Of a DNA stretch of 64,000 nucleotides, positions 52,975-61,331 are shown piece after piece. The notes beneath the pieces were generated by a model. It ran no database searches, had not been told where the DNA came from, and saw only the letters and a list, made by a program, of their open reading frames with translations. This DNA is from JAKPBU01 sp964425695. GTDB taxonomy: Bacteria > Pseudomonadota > Gammaproteobacteria > Xanthomonadales > Xanthomonadaceae. Where the stretch lies: positions 137,573 to 201,572 of the forward strand of contig CAYRNF010000004.1 of the NCBI GenBank assembly GCA_964425695.1. Reading direction: 5' to 3'. The position numbers and the translations under genes are program-made. Numbering within the stretch: position 1 is the stretch's first letter; each line of letters opens with the position of its first letter.

Positions 52975-53895
52975 GTGAAGCAGTTCCCGCCCGTGTCCCT
53001 GATCGGTGCCCCCACCGACATCGGCGCGGGGCACCGCGGTGCGTTGATGGGGCCGGACGCGCTGCGCATCGCCGGCCTGGGCGAAGCCCTGGCCGAGCGC
53101 GGCGTGGAAGTCGTGGATCGCGGCAACCTGTCGGGCCCCGGCAACCCGTGGCAGCCCCCGCACGACGGCTACCGGCATCTGGCCGAAGTGGTGGAGTGGA
53201 ACCGGCTGGTGATGGAGGCGGTAGGCGCCGAACTGCGCGCCGGCCGCCTGCCGATCATGCTCGGCGGCGATCACTGCCTGGGCATGGGGTCGATCACCGC
53301 CGTGGCCCGCCACTGCCGCGACATGGGCAAGCGCCTGCGCGTGCTGTGGCTGGATGCGCACGCGGACTTCAACACCAGCCAGGTCACGCCCTCGGGCAAC
53401 ATCCACGGCATGCCGGTGGCGTGCCTGTGCGGCCTGGGCCCCGAGGCGCTGGTCAACCTGGGCGGTTCGTCGCCTGCGGTACGGCCCGAGGACATCCGCC
53501 AGATCGGCATCCGCTCGGTGGACCAGGGGGAAAAGCGCCTGGTCAAGGAATACAACCTCGACATCTACGACATGCGCTACATCGACGAAGTCGGGATGCG
53601 CCGCGCCATGGAAGAGGCGCTGGACGGGATGGACGACGACACCCACCTGCACGTCAGCTTCGACGTGGACTTCCTCGATCCTTCGATCGCGCCCGGCGTG
53701 GGCACCACGGTGCCGGGCGGCCCGAACTACCGCGAGGCGCAGCTGGTGATGGAAATGATCGCCGACAGCGGCAGGATGGGCTCGCTGGACATCGTTGAAC
53801 TCAATCCGATGCTGGACAACCGCAACGAAACCGCACGGGTCGCGGTGGACCTGGTCGAAAGCCTGTTCGGGAAGTCGACCCTGATGCGCGATTAG
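52975..53895 (+). CDS. rocF: Arginase
   Basis: 306 residues. Manganese ligands are seen in GGDHCLGMGS, WLDAHADFNT and SFDVDFLDPSIAPGVGT; the substrate contacts in SGNIHGMPVA and the C-terminal ELNPMLDNRNETA are conserved. It hydrolyses L-arginine to ornithine and urea. GTG 52975 is supported by GGAGG seven bases before it. It starts 13 bp after tRNA-Thr, so the mRNA may be released by tRNA processing. Confidence 0.95.
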   Translation: MKQFPPVSLIGAPTDIGAGHRGALMGPDALRIAGLGEALAERGVEVVDRGNLSGPGNPWQPPHDGYRHLAEVVEWNRLVMEAVGAELRAGRLPIMLGGDHCLGMGSITAVARHCRDMGKRLRVLWLDAHADFNTSQVTPSGNIHGMPVACLCGLGPEALVNLGGSSPAVRPEDIRQIGIRSVDQGEKRLVKEYNLDIYDMRYIDEVGMRRAMEEALDGMDDDTHLHVSFDVDFLDPSIAPGVGTTVPGGPNYREAQLVMEMIADSGRMGSLDIVELNPMLDNRNETARVAVDLVESLFGKSTLMRD

Positions 53896-54031
53896 CGCAT
53901 CGAACTCGCTCCCGGCCGTGCGCCGATCCCCGACAATCCGCACAGCCGGAGCGCGCAGCGATCAACACGACGGCGCCGCTGCGCGCCAAGCCGCCACCCA
54001 TCGCGCCGCGCAGACCCAACGGAGACTACCG

Positions 54032-54178
54032 ATGAAGCGACTCACCGCCGTGGCCTTGCTGGCCCTGTTTGCCCTGTCCGCGTGCAACACCACGCGCGGC
54101 TTCGGCCAGGACCTGCAGAAAGTGGGCGAGAAGATGGAAGACGCGGCCAAGGACACCGGCGCCACCGATCCCCGCTGA
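54032..54178 (+). CDS. Entericidin A/B-family lipoprotein
   Basis: 48 residues: signal MKRLTAVALLALFALSAC with a good lipobox, then the entericidin core (GFGQDLQKVGEKMEDAA). Entericidins are small lipoproteins of toxin/antidote type in Enterobacter; their role here is unknown. ACGGAGA lies ahead of the ATG. Confidence 0.88.
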   Translation: MKRLTAVALLALFALSACNTTRGFGQDLQKVGEKMEDAAKDTGATDPR

Positions 54179-54349
54179 GCGCGCGCGCGGGCCCACTCGC
54201 CGCTGAACGCAGCGGCGCCGGTTCATCGCGGGTTGGCGCCGCGCGACCACCATGGCCGCGGATTCCACGCAGGCTTCACGGTGCGATGGGGTTCCATGCG
54301 CGGGTGGGCGCCCCCGCCCCAACCCAGAACCGGAATGAGGAGAGTTCAC

Positions 54350-54502
54350 ATGAAGCGTTTGACTGCCCTGATGCTGCTCGCGCTGTTTTCGTCGGCGTTC
54401 CTGAGCGCCTGCAACACCGTGGAAGGCGTCGGCGAAGACGTACAGAAGGTCGGCGAGAAGGTCGAGGACAAGGCCGGCGACTGCAAGGACGGCAAGTGCT
54501 GA
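54350..54502 (+). CDS. Entericidin A/B-family lipoprotein, second copy
   Basis: 50 residues, paralogous to the gene 170 bp upstream: same MKRLTA start, lipobox LSAC, and core GVGEDVQKVGEKVEDKAGD, ending in a Cys-Lys-rich tail with two extra cysteines. GAGGAGA precedes the ATG. A strong terminator follows. Confidence 0.9.
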   Translation: MKRLTALMLLALFSSAFLSACNTVEGVGEDVQKVGEKVEDKAGDCKDGKC

Positions 54503-54530
54503 TGCGTTGAACGCATCGCATGCGTGGAAG

Positions 54531-54558
54531 ACGGGCCGCCTGCGGCCCGTTTTCCTTT
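54531..54558 (+). terminator. Rho-independent terminator after the entericidins
   Basis: ACGGGCCGC (54531-54539) pairs perfectly with GCGGCCCGT (54542-54550), loop CT, followed by TTTCCTTT. Confidence 0.9.
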
Positions 54559-54698
54559 GTGCAGCGCGTGGTGCGACGCGCTTGCGGAAACGGGGGCCGC
54601 AGCGATTCGGAAACGTTCTCTTGATCCTGCCTGAAGGCTACGGCGAGCAAGCTGCCCGTGCGGCATTCCCCGCCGCGCAAGCAAGTCGAGGTAAGCAC

Positions 54699-54899
54699 AT
54701 GAACAAGGACATCATCGCGGGCAAGTGGACGCAGCTGAAAGGTCATGCACAGCAGAAATGGGGGAAGCTGACCGACGACGTGTTCGATGTCGCCGAAGGC
54801 GACAGCAAGTACTTGGCCGGCAAGCTGCAGGAGCAGTACGGCTGGGATCGCGACCGCGCCGAGCGCGAGGTGCGCGACTTCGAGAGCACACTCAACTAG
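54699..54899 (+). CDS. CsbD-family stress protein
   Basis: 66 residues with the family pattern: KDIIAGKWTQLKGHAQQKWGKLTDD and a charged helical C-terminus. CsbD-like proteins are general-stress proteins of unknown mechanism, usually induced in stationary phase. The ATG at 54699 follows GAGGTAAG. Confidence 0.9.
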   Translation: MNKDIIAGKWTQLKGHAQQKWGKLTDDVFDVAEGDSKYLAGKLQEQYGWDRDRAEREVRDFESTLN

Positions 54900-54996
54900 C
54901 GCCGGCGCGAAGGGCGCAGACGGAGCAGGCTCGACGGGAGCGCGCTCCCCATGCGGGACTGGCCCGCCCACGCGGCGCTGCCGCGCCGCCATCCAA

Positions 54997-55024
54997 GAAA
55001 GGGCCGGCCATGCCGGCCCTTTCG
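54997..55024. terminator. Bidirectional terminator between csbD-like gene and convergent lipoprotein gene
   Basis: A perfect 12-bp stem (54997-55008 with 55012-55023), loop CAT, with AAAG on one side and CTTTC on the other, so it can work in both directions. Confidence 0.85.
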
Positions 55025-55102
55025 CTTGCACCCGTAGGTCCGCCGTCCGTGGCGGCCCGCGCCCGGCCTCGTCGCCCGGTGCGGGTCGTCGCAGCGAATC
55101 GG

Positions 55103-55966
55103 TTACCAGCCGGGAGGGTCGGCGACGAATCCATCGGGAAAGGCGCGTGGCGCGGAATCCGCGTGGCGGTCCTGCCAGCCGCGCCAGGGGACGATCCCCA
55201 GCGACGCCAGGGTGTCGGCATCGTCGTAATGCAGTTCGGTGACCTGGTGTGGGCGCGTGGAGGCGCGCACGAAGGTGGCCCGTCCGGCCGGCGCCCATTC
55301 GCGCGCGCCGTGGCCGGTGCCCAGGCGGCGCGATTCGCGCTCGATGGGATAGGCGCCGGGGGAGGTGGCGTCGGCCGCGGCCGATTCCTGCATCGCCTGT
55401 CCCTGTGCCGCCTGCGGCGCGCGTGCGGCGGCGGAGCGCTCGTGGCGGTTCCCCGAAGCGACGGGCGGCGAGGTCACCGGATACGGCGGTGCGTACTGTG
55501 CGCGTTCCAAGAACACCGCGATGCCCACCACGCCCACGTGGTCCGGCCGCCCGGTGCGTGCCGCGTAGCTGTCGGGCAGGTCGGTGAACTGGAACTGGGC
55601 CACGTCCTCCAGCGACTTGCGCCAGCCGGCGATCTGCGCGCTTTCCCACGGCGCCAGCACGTAGCCGGCCTGCGCGGGCGAGGCGGTTTCGCCGGTGACC
55701 GCGTTGACGCCGTCCACCGACAGCACCACCAGCACCCGTTCGGCGCTGTGGTTGGTCAGGCGCACCGCGTAGCGGTGGCCGGCTTCGCCCGGCACGTACA
55801 GGCGGCCGCGATGCGCGTATTCGGGCAGCGTCTGGCCGCGCTCGCGGTCGACCAGGTCGATGTCCACCAGGCTGCGCGCCTGCAGCGGCGCGCACGCGGC
55901 CGGCAGCAGCGCGGCGGCGAGCAGGGCGGCAAGGGGCAGGGGCGACAGGCGGGACGGGCAGGGCAT
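55103..55966 (-). CDS. Lipoprotein-like secreted protein, unknown function
   Basis: 287 residues. A signal peptide with a possible lipobox (LPAAC) is followed by a beta-rich domain (about 30-160: VDRERGQTLPEYAHRGRLYV, GHRYAVRLTNHSAERVLVVL) resembling proteins annotated only as hypothetical in Xanthomonadaceae. The C-terminal part is low complexity, then GTGHGAREWAPAGRATFVRA. GGAG lies before the ATG. Convergent with the csbD-like gene. Confidence 0.72.
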   Translation of the reverse strand: MPCPSRLSPLPLAALLAAALLPAACAPLQARSLVDIDLVDRERGQTLPEYAHRGRLYVPGEAGHRYAVRLTNHSAERVLVVLSVDGVNAVTGETASPAQAGYVLAPWESAQIAGWRKSLEDVAQFQFTDLPDSYAARTGRPDHVGVVGIAVFLERAQYAPPYPVTSPPVASGNRHERSAAARAPQAAQGQAMQESAAADATSPGAYPIERESRRLGTGHGAREWAPAGRATFVRASTRPHQVTELHYDDADTLASLGIVPWRGWQDRHADSAPRAFPDGFVADPPGW

Positions 55967-56095
55967 GGGCGTTCTCCTCGGTGGTCGAACCGGGCAAACG
56001 CGCAGGGCGCGGCGGTGGGGTTGACGCCGCGTGCCCACGGCCGGTCGCGGGGGATGCGCCTGTAAAATCGCGGGATTCGTTTCCCTGGCCACGCC

Positions 56096-57472
56096 ATGCA
56101 GCCCGGTTCCCCCGCAAGCCCCATCCGCATCCTCACCGGCATCACCACCTCCGGCACGCCGCACCTGGGCAACTACGTGGGCGCCATCCGCCCGGCGATC
56201 GCGGCCTCCGCCACGCCGGGCACGGAGAGCTTCTACTTCCTGGCCGACTACCACAGCCTGGTCAAGACCCAGCAGCCGGCGCGCGTGCAGCGCTCCACGC
56301 TGGAGATCGCCGCGGCCTGGCTGGCCTGCGGGCTGGATCCGGACAAGGTGTGGTTCTACCGCCAGTCGGACGTGCCCGAGATCCCGGAGCTGACCTGGCT
56401 GCTGACCTGCGTGGCCGGCAAGGGGCTGCTCAACCGCGCGCATGCGTACAAGGCCGCGGTGGACCGCAACCGCGCCGAAGGCGAGGACGACGACGCCGGC
56501 ATCAGCGCCGGGCTGTTCATGTACCCGGTGCTGATGGCCGCGGACATCCTGCTGTTCGGCGCGCACAAGGTGCCGGTGGGGCGCGACCAGGTGCAGCACA
56601 TCGAGATGGCGCGCGACTTCGGGCAGCGCTTCAACCACCTGTACGGCGCACCCGGCTCGAAGGAGTACTTCACCCTGCCCGAAGCGGTGATCGACGAGCA
56701 CGTGGCCACGCTGCCCGGCCTGGACGGCCGCAAGATGTCCAAGAGCTACGACAACACCATCGCGCTGTTCGCGCCGCGCGAGCAGCTGCGCAAGTCGATC
56801 TTCTCCATCGTCACCGATTCGCGCGCGCCGGGCGAGGCCAAGGAGACGCAAGGTTCGGCGCTGTTCCAGCTCTACCAGGCGTTCGCCGGCGCGGAGGAAA
56901 CCGCGCGGATGCGCGCGGCGTACGCGGAGGGCATCGCCTGGGGCGACGCCAAGCAGCAGGCGTTCGAACGCATCGATGCCGAGGTGTCGCCGCTGCGCGC
57001 GCGGTACGAGGCGCTGATGGCGGACCCGGCGCGCATCGAGGCGGTGCTGCGCGACGGTGCGCGGCGCCTGCGCGAGCGCCATGCCACGCCGGCGATGCGC
57101 GCGCTGCGCGAAGCGGTGGGACTGCGCGATCTATCCAGCGTGCCGGCCGCGCCCGCTGCGCGTGCGCACACCTGGTCCGCGCTCGCCGCGGCGCGCGAGC
57201 TGCCGGTGTTCAAGCAGTACCGCGAGGCCGATGGCCAGTTCTACTTCAAGCTGGTGCGGGGCGAGCAGCTGCTGCTGCAGAGCGGTGGTTTCGCGTCGCC
57301 ACGCGATGCCGGTCTGGCGATCGCCTCGCTACGGGCTCGGGATGCGGGTCTGGCGGACGCGGCTGCTGCGCTTGGCGATGGCGTGACGCAAGCCGACGTC
57401 GACGAGGCGCTGAATGCGCTTGCGGCGGCGGACGCAGACAAGGCCGCGGCGAAAGCGGGCGGTGCGGCATGA
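56096..57472 (+). CDS. trpS: Tryptophan-tRNA ligase with C-terminal DUF1508 extension
   Basis: 458 residues against about 335 in E. coli. The catalytic part has HIGH-like TPHLGNY (21-27) and KMSKS at 213-217. The added C-terminal 90 residues include one DUF1508/YegP-like unit (about 370-415: FKQYREADGQFYFKL, then LLLQSGGFASPRDA) and an Ala-rich end. It charges tRNA-Trp. The extension is known in relatives; its role is unclear. Its stop overlaps the next start (ATGA). Confidence 0.95.
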   Translation: MQPGSPASPIRILTGITTSGTPHLGNYVGAIRPAIAASATPGTESFYFLADYHSLVKTQQPARVQRSTLEIAAAWLACGLDPDKVWFYRQSDVPEIPELTWLLTCVAGKGLLNRAHAYKAAVDRNRAEGEDDDAGISAGLFMYPVLMAADILLFGAHKVPVGRDQVQHIEMARDFGQRFNHLYGAPGSKEYFTLPEAVIDEHVATLPGLDGRKMSKSYDNTIALFAPREQLRKSIFSIVTDSRAPGEAKETQGSALFQLYQAFAGAEETARMRAAYAEGIAWGDAKQQAFERIDAEVSPLRARYEALMADPARIEAVLRDGARRLRERHATPAMRALREAVGLRDLSSVPAAPAARAHTWSALAAARELPVFKQYREADGQFYFKLVRGEQLLLQSGGFASPRDAGLAIASLRARDAGLADAAAALGDGVTQADVDEALNALAAADADKAAAKAGGAA

Positions 57473-57780
57473 GCCCGCTGGTCGAGGTCAACCTGGCGCT
57501 GATCCTGTTCCTGCCCTGGTTCGCGATCCTGGGCGCGCTGTTCTGGCTGTATCCGCGGCAGCCGCGCAACGCGACGCGGCGCGTGTTCGACATCGCGGCC
57601 CTGGCCGCCTGCGCGGTCGGCTTCGTGCTGTCGGTGCAGTGGGCGCATGCCAGCGCGGACCCGGGGTACGGGCGCATGTGGAAGCAGGTCTTCGCCACGT
57701 CGGTGGGCTATGGCGTGTTCCTGGCGGTGATGCTCGTCGCCTTCCTGGTGCGGCGGCGCTGGCTGGGGCGGTTCGCCTGA
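57469..57780 (+). CDS. Three-helix membrane protein, unknown function
   Basis: 103 residues with three hydrophobic helices (about 7-27, 41-61, 77-95) and a basic loop RQPRNATRR between the first two. It overlaps trpS by four bases. Not recognised; probably a conserved inner-membrane protein. Confidence 0.75.
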   Translation: MSPLVEVNLALILFLPWFAILGALFWLYPRQPRNATRRVFDIAALAACAVGFVLSVQWAHASADPGYGRMWKQVFATSVGYGVFLAVMLVAFLVRRRWLGRFA

Positions 57781-57832
57781 ATCGCGCGGCGCCGAACTCG
57801 CGCGGTGCCGCGTGGTCCGATCACGCGACCGC

Positions 57833-58945
57833 ATGAGCGCTTCCGCCCACCAACCTCCCGACGCCGATGCCGCCGCGGTTGCCGCCGAGCGCAGCCGGCT
57901 GGCGGCGCTCGATGCGCTGGACATCCTGGATACGCCGGCGGAAGCCGCCTACGACGACATCGCGATGCTGGCGCAGATGCTGTGCGACGCGCCGCTGGCG
58001 ATGGTGGCGCTGATCGATGCCGAACGGCAGTGGTTCAAGGCGCGCATCGGCACCACGCTGGGCGCCATTCCCCGCGCCAGCGCGGCCTGCGATCACGTGC
58101 TGCGCGATCCGGGGCGCGTGACGCAGGTGGCCGACGCGACCCGCGACCCGTGCTTCCGCGAACATCCGCTGGTGGTGGAACCCCCGTACATGCGTTTCCA
58201 CGCGGGCGCACCGGTCGTCACCGGCGATGGCCACGTCCTGGGCGCGGTGTACGTGATGGACCGGCGCGTGCGCCGGCTCGACGCGCCGCAGCGGCAGGCG
58301 CTGCAGGCCCTGGCGCGCCAGGTCGCGCTGCTGCTGGAACTGCGCGCGCATCGCAACCGCCAGGGCGCCGAGGCCGCGCAGCGCGACCGCGACGTGCGCC
58401 GCCTGATCGATGCGCGCGACGACCTGCAGCGCCGCAACGCGGACCTGAAGCAGGTTGCCCTGCACGACGAGCTCACCGGCCTGCTCAACCGTGCCGGACT
58501 CAACCGCCTGCGCGGCAAGCCCGAAGCCATGTCGCAGCTGGCCGGCGGCAGCTACGCCATGGCGGTGATGGACCTGGACCTGTTCAAGCGCGTCAACGAC
58601 CGCCATGGACACCTGGCCGGCGACGCCGCGCTGCGGGCGGTCGCCAGGGCGGTCGGCGCCTCGATCCGCGCCACCGACGTGGCGGTGCGCTACGGCGGCG
58701 AGGAATTCCTGCTGGTCTTCCCGCGCACGCCGCTGGGCAAGGCGTACGAGGTGGCGGAGCGCATCCGCGATGCGGTGGCCGCCTGCGACCTGCCGTTCCC
58801 GCTCACCGTGTCGATCGGCCTGGCCGCGGGCGATCCGCAGCGCGACACGCCCGAAACGGTGTTCGAACGCGCGGACCAGGCCCTGTACCGGGCCAAGGCG
58901 GCGGGCCGCAACCGCGTGGTGGCCGACGACACCCCGCAGGTCTGA
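57833..58945 (+). CDS. Diguanylate cyclase with GAF domain
   Basis: 370 residues. A GAF domain (about 25-175: TPAEAAYDDIAMLAQMLC, VALIDAERQWFKARIG), a coiled coil (about 180-215), and a GGEEF domain with active site GGEEF at 288-292 and inhibitory site RATD at 279-282. It makes cyclic di-GMP from GTP in the cytoplasm and should be product-inhibited. The GAF signal is unknown. Start ATG 57833 is preferred over an in-frame start at 57812. Confidence 0.92.
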   Translation: MSASAHQPPDADAAAVAAERSRLAALDALDILDTPAEAAYDDIAMLAQMLCDAPLAMVALIDAERQWFKARIGTTLGAIPRASAACDHVLRDPGRVTQVADATRDPCFREHPLVVEPPYMRFHAGAPVVTGDGHVLGAVYVMDRRVRRLDAPQRQALQALARQVALLLELRAHRNRQGAEAAQRDRDVRRLIDARDDLQRRNADLKQVALHDELTGLLNRAGLNRLRGKPEAMSQLAGGSYAMAVMDLDLFKRVNDRHGHLAGDAALRAVARAVGASIRATDVAVRYGGEEFLLVFPRTPLGKAYEVAERIRDAVAACDLPFPLTVSIGLAAGDPQRDTPETVFERADQALYRAKAAGRNRVVADDTPQV

Positions 58946-58960
58946 CGCGGCCGCGGGGGG

Positions 58961-59869
58961 TTACGCGCCGTCGTCGTCCGGCGGCAATCCCTGCAGCGCG
59001 CGGCGGTACAGCGCATGGTCGGCGCGCTCCAGCCGGAAGCCGTGCAGGGCCGATACGGCCGCCCCGCGCTGCTGCGGATCGGCGCCGGGGTCGCTGGCGA
59101 TCGCCAGCAGTGCATCCTTGACCCGATCCGAGCGCACGCTGGCGGACAGCACGCCGGCGATCGCGGCTTCGCGCACCTGCGGCTCCGGGTCCAGCAACGC
59201 GCGGTGCAGCAGCTCTTCCGCGGCCTGGCCGGATTCCCACTGCGCGGACTGCAGCACGCTGCCGGCGCGCACCGCCGGATCGGGATGCGTGCGCAGGCGC
59301 GACAGCGCGTCGAGCATGGGCGCCGCGTCCTCCAGCGGCAGCGGCGCGGGCACCAGCAGGTCCAGCGTCTGGCGCAGCAGCGCCGGGTCGCGTTCGCGTT
59401 GCAGCTGCTGCACCAGCAGCGTGCGCACCTGGGCGTCTTCCACCGAGGAGGCGGCCAGCAGCGACAGCCCGTCGCGGCGCGTGGCCGGATCCGGGCTGCG
59501 CGCCAGCTCCAGCGCCACGCGCTGCACCTCGGGGCCGCCGACGCCCAGCAGCAGCGCCAGCAGCGCGCCCTTGCGGTCGGCTTCGGTTTCCGTGCGGTAG
59601 CGCGCGAGCAGGCGCCGCAGCTGCGCGGGGTCGCGCACTGCGCGCGTCACGTCGGCCTGGTAGCTGCCCGGCGCGTTTGCGGCCGGATACGCGCTGGCCG
59701 TGGCCGGACTGCGCCGCGCCGCGTCGGCATCGGCCTGCGTCGCGGTGCGCTGCGCAGTCGCAGCCGCCGGCGCCGCCGTGCGGCGCCCCAGCTGGTAACC
59801 GATCGTGCCGGCCACCGCCGCGCACGCCAGCAGCCATGCGGCGAACCGGATGCCGTTCATGGCCGGCAT
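58961..59869 (-). CDS. HEAT-like repeat protein, membrane anchored
   Basis: 302 residues. An N-terminal helix (FAAWLLACAAVAGTIGYQLG) anchors it in the membrane, a disordered Ala/Thr linker follows, and residues 75-300 form helical repeats (DPAQLRRLLARYR, DPALLRQTLDLL, DPEPQVREAAIAGVL), a HEAT-like scaffold. The start may be 59869 or 59860. Probably periplasmic protein-protein contacts; partner unknown. Confidence 0.7.
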   Translation of the reverse strand: MPAMNGIRFAAWLLACAAVAGTIGYQLGRRTAAPAAATAQRTATQADADAARRSPATASAYPAANAPGSYQADVTRAVRDPAQLRRLLARYRTETEADRKGALLALLLGVGGPEVQRVALELARSPDPATRRDGLSLLAASSVEDAQVRTLLVQQLQRERDPALLRQTLDLLVPAPLPLEDAAPMLDALSRLRTHPDPAVRAGSVLQSAQWESGQAAEELLHRALLDPEPQVREAAIAGVLSASVRSDRVKDALLAIASDPGADPQQRGAAVSALHGFRLERADHALYRRALQGLPPDDDGA

Positions 59870-59915
59870 GTTGCCCGCGTGCCGCCGCCGCGGCCAGCCT
59901 CCAGCGGCGCTGGCG

Positions 59916-60695
59916 TCAGCAATTGGGCGCCACGCGCCCGTCGCTGCCGGTGTAGGTGTAGGCGTCCGGGATGAAGCGGCCGCTGCCGATCCGGTTCCAC
60001 AGGTTGCTGGTGCCGTAGGTGCCGGTGATCGACTGGCCGGTGGTCTGGCACTGGATGCTCACGCGCGTGCCGTCGGCCAGGCTGTCGACGATGGCGTAGC
60101 TGGTGCTGGGCCCGCTGCGCACGTTGAGGTTGGCGCCGCTGGTGTTGACCGTGCCGGAGGCGGTAACGCTGCCGCAGTTGCCGCTGGTGTAGTTGCGGGT
60201 GCCGTAGTAGTAGACCGTGCTGCCGTTGAATTTGGGCCACACCGGCGAGCCGTTGTAGCGCTGTTCGTAATGCAGGTGCGGCCCGCTGGATCCGCCGGTG
60301 GAGCCCACGGTGCCGATCTGGCGGCCGCGCGCCACCGACTGGCCCACCGATACCGAGAACGAATTCAGGTGCGCGTAGTAGCTGGTCCAGCCGTTGCCGT
60401 GGCTGATCACCACGTACTTGCCATAGCTGTCGCCACCCAGGTTGCGCACCGTGGTCACGGTGCCCGCGGCGGAAGCCAGCACCGCGTCGCCCAGGTCGTC
60501 GGTGCGGTTGAAGTCGATCGAGCGCAGCGGGTTGTGGTTGGTGCGGGTCTGCCCGGACCAGACCTGCCCGCAGGCGAACGGCAACTGGAACGCCGGCGCC
60601 GCCAGCGCCGGTGCGGGCGCGGTGGCGGCCAGCGCGGCGAGCGCGCCGGCGAAAACGGGCAGGGCATGGTGGCGGACGGCAGGCTTCGATCGCAT
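59916..60695 (-). CDS. Secreted M23 metallopeptidase with SH3 domain
   Basis: 259 residues. A signal peptide ends near ALAAP. The peptidase has zinc ligands His54 and Asp61 (NHNPLRSIDF) and His142 in GPHLHYE, with His109 and His140 catalytic, close to the lytic endopeptidases of Lysobacter. A bacterial SH3 domain (about 175-245) likely binds cell wall. It should cleave peptidoglycan bridges, of its own or other bacteria. GAGGGGA precedes the start. It ends 47 bp from the HEAT-like gene on the same strand. Confidence 0.9.
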   Translation of the reverse strand: MRSKPAVRHHALPVFAGALAALAATAPAPALAAPAFQLPFACGQVWSGQTRTNHNPLRSIDFNRTDDLGDAVLASAAGTVTTVRNLGGDSYGKYVVISHGNGWTSYYAHLNSFSVSVGQSVARGRQIGTVGSTGGSSGPHLHYEQRYNGSPVWPKFNGSTVYYYGTRNYTSGNCGSVTASGTVNTSGANLNVRSGPSTSYAIVDSLADGTRVSIQCQTTGQSITGTYGTSNLWNRIGSGRFIPDAYTYTGSDGRVAPNC

Positions 60696-60841
60696 CGTGT
60701 TCCCCTCGCGTGGTGGCCCGCACGTCGATCGCGACGATCCGTTCGCAGGACTCGGTATTCCCCTTCGCCCCGCAATCTAGCCGGGGATGCGCGACGTACC
60801 AGCTAGGGCAAACCCTCGGTGGGCCGCGCGCTGCACGCGCG

Positions 60842-61228
60842 TCACGCCCAGTCGTTGGCGCGCGCGCCGCGTTCCGGGTGCTTCATCCGCACCACGCAGA
60901 AGCGCTGCCCGGTGGGCGCCTCCATCACCCACCAGCGCTTGACGAACCCGATGCGCCTGGCGCCCAGCGCCTCCAGGCGATCGGCTTCGGCGTCGATGTC
61001 GTCGGCCTCGATGTCCAGGTGCACGCGCGAGGCATGCGCCACCTTCTGCACTTCGATGTGCAGGTCGCCGGGCGTGTCGCCCAGCATCTGGTATTCGGCC
61101 TCGCCGTCGCCCGCGTCGCGGTCGGCGATGGTGGCGCCCAGCGCGCGGCTCCAGAAATCCGCCGCCGCATCCAGGTCGTCGGTGTTGCAGTCGATGATGA
61201 AACCGGCCAGGCGGCTGCGATGGGGCAT
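60842..61228 (-). CDS. VOC-family (glyoxalase/dioxygenase fold) protein
   Basis: 128 residues with one betaalphabetabetabeta module pair: AGFIIDCNTDDLDAAADFWSRAL, VHLDIEADDIDAEADRLEAL, and APTGQRFCVVRM. The metal-type residues are His69 and Glu or Asp in the mid and late strands. Such proteins are often annotated 'VOC family' without a substrate. Confidence 0.85.
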   Translation of the reverse strand: MPHRSRLAGFIIDCNTDDLDAAADFWSRALGATIADRDAGDGEAEYQMLGDTPGDLHIEVQKVAHASRVHLDIEADDIDAEADRLEALGARRIGFVKRWWVMEAPTGQRFCVVRMKHPERGARANDWA

Positions 61229-61249
61229 GCGGCAATTTCCTCGTTGTGG

Positions 61250-61318
61250 GAGCGGCTTCAGCCGCGAGCCGCTCGCTTCGATCGTCCTGCACGCGAAGGC
61301 TCGCGGCCCACGCCGCTC
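61250..61318. repeat. REP-like inverted repeat
   Basis: Left arm GAGCGGC-TTCA-GCCGCGAGCC (61250-61270) and right arm GGCTCGCGGC-CCAC-GCCGCTC (61298-61318) match except for the 4-base centre. It lies between the VOC gene and the E2 gene and has the family-typical 'GGAGCGGCTTCAGCCGCGA' form. Confidence 0.8.
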
Positions 61319-61331
61319 ATGCGCATCGACG

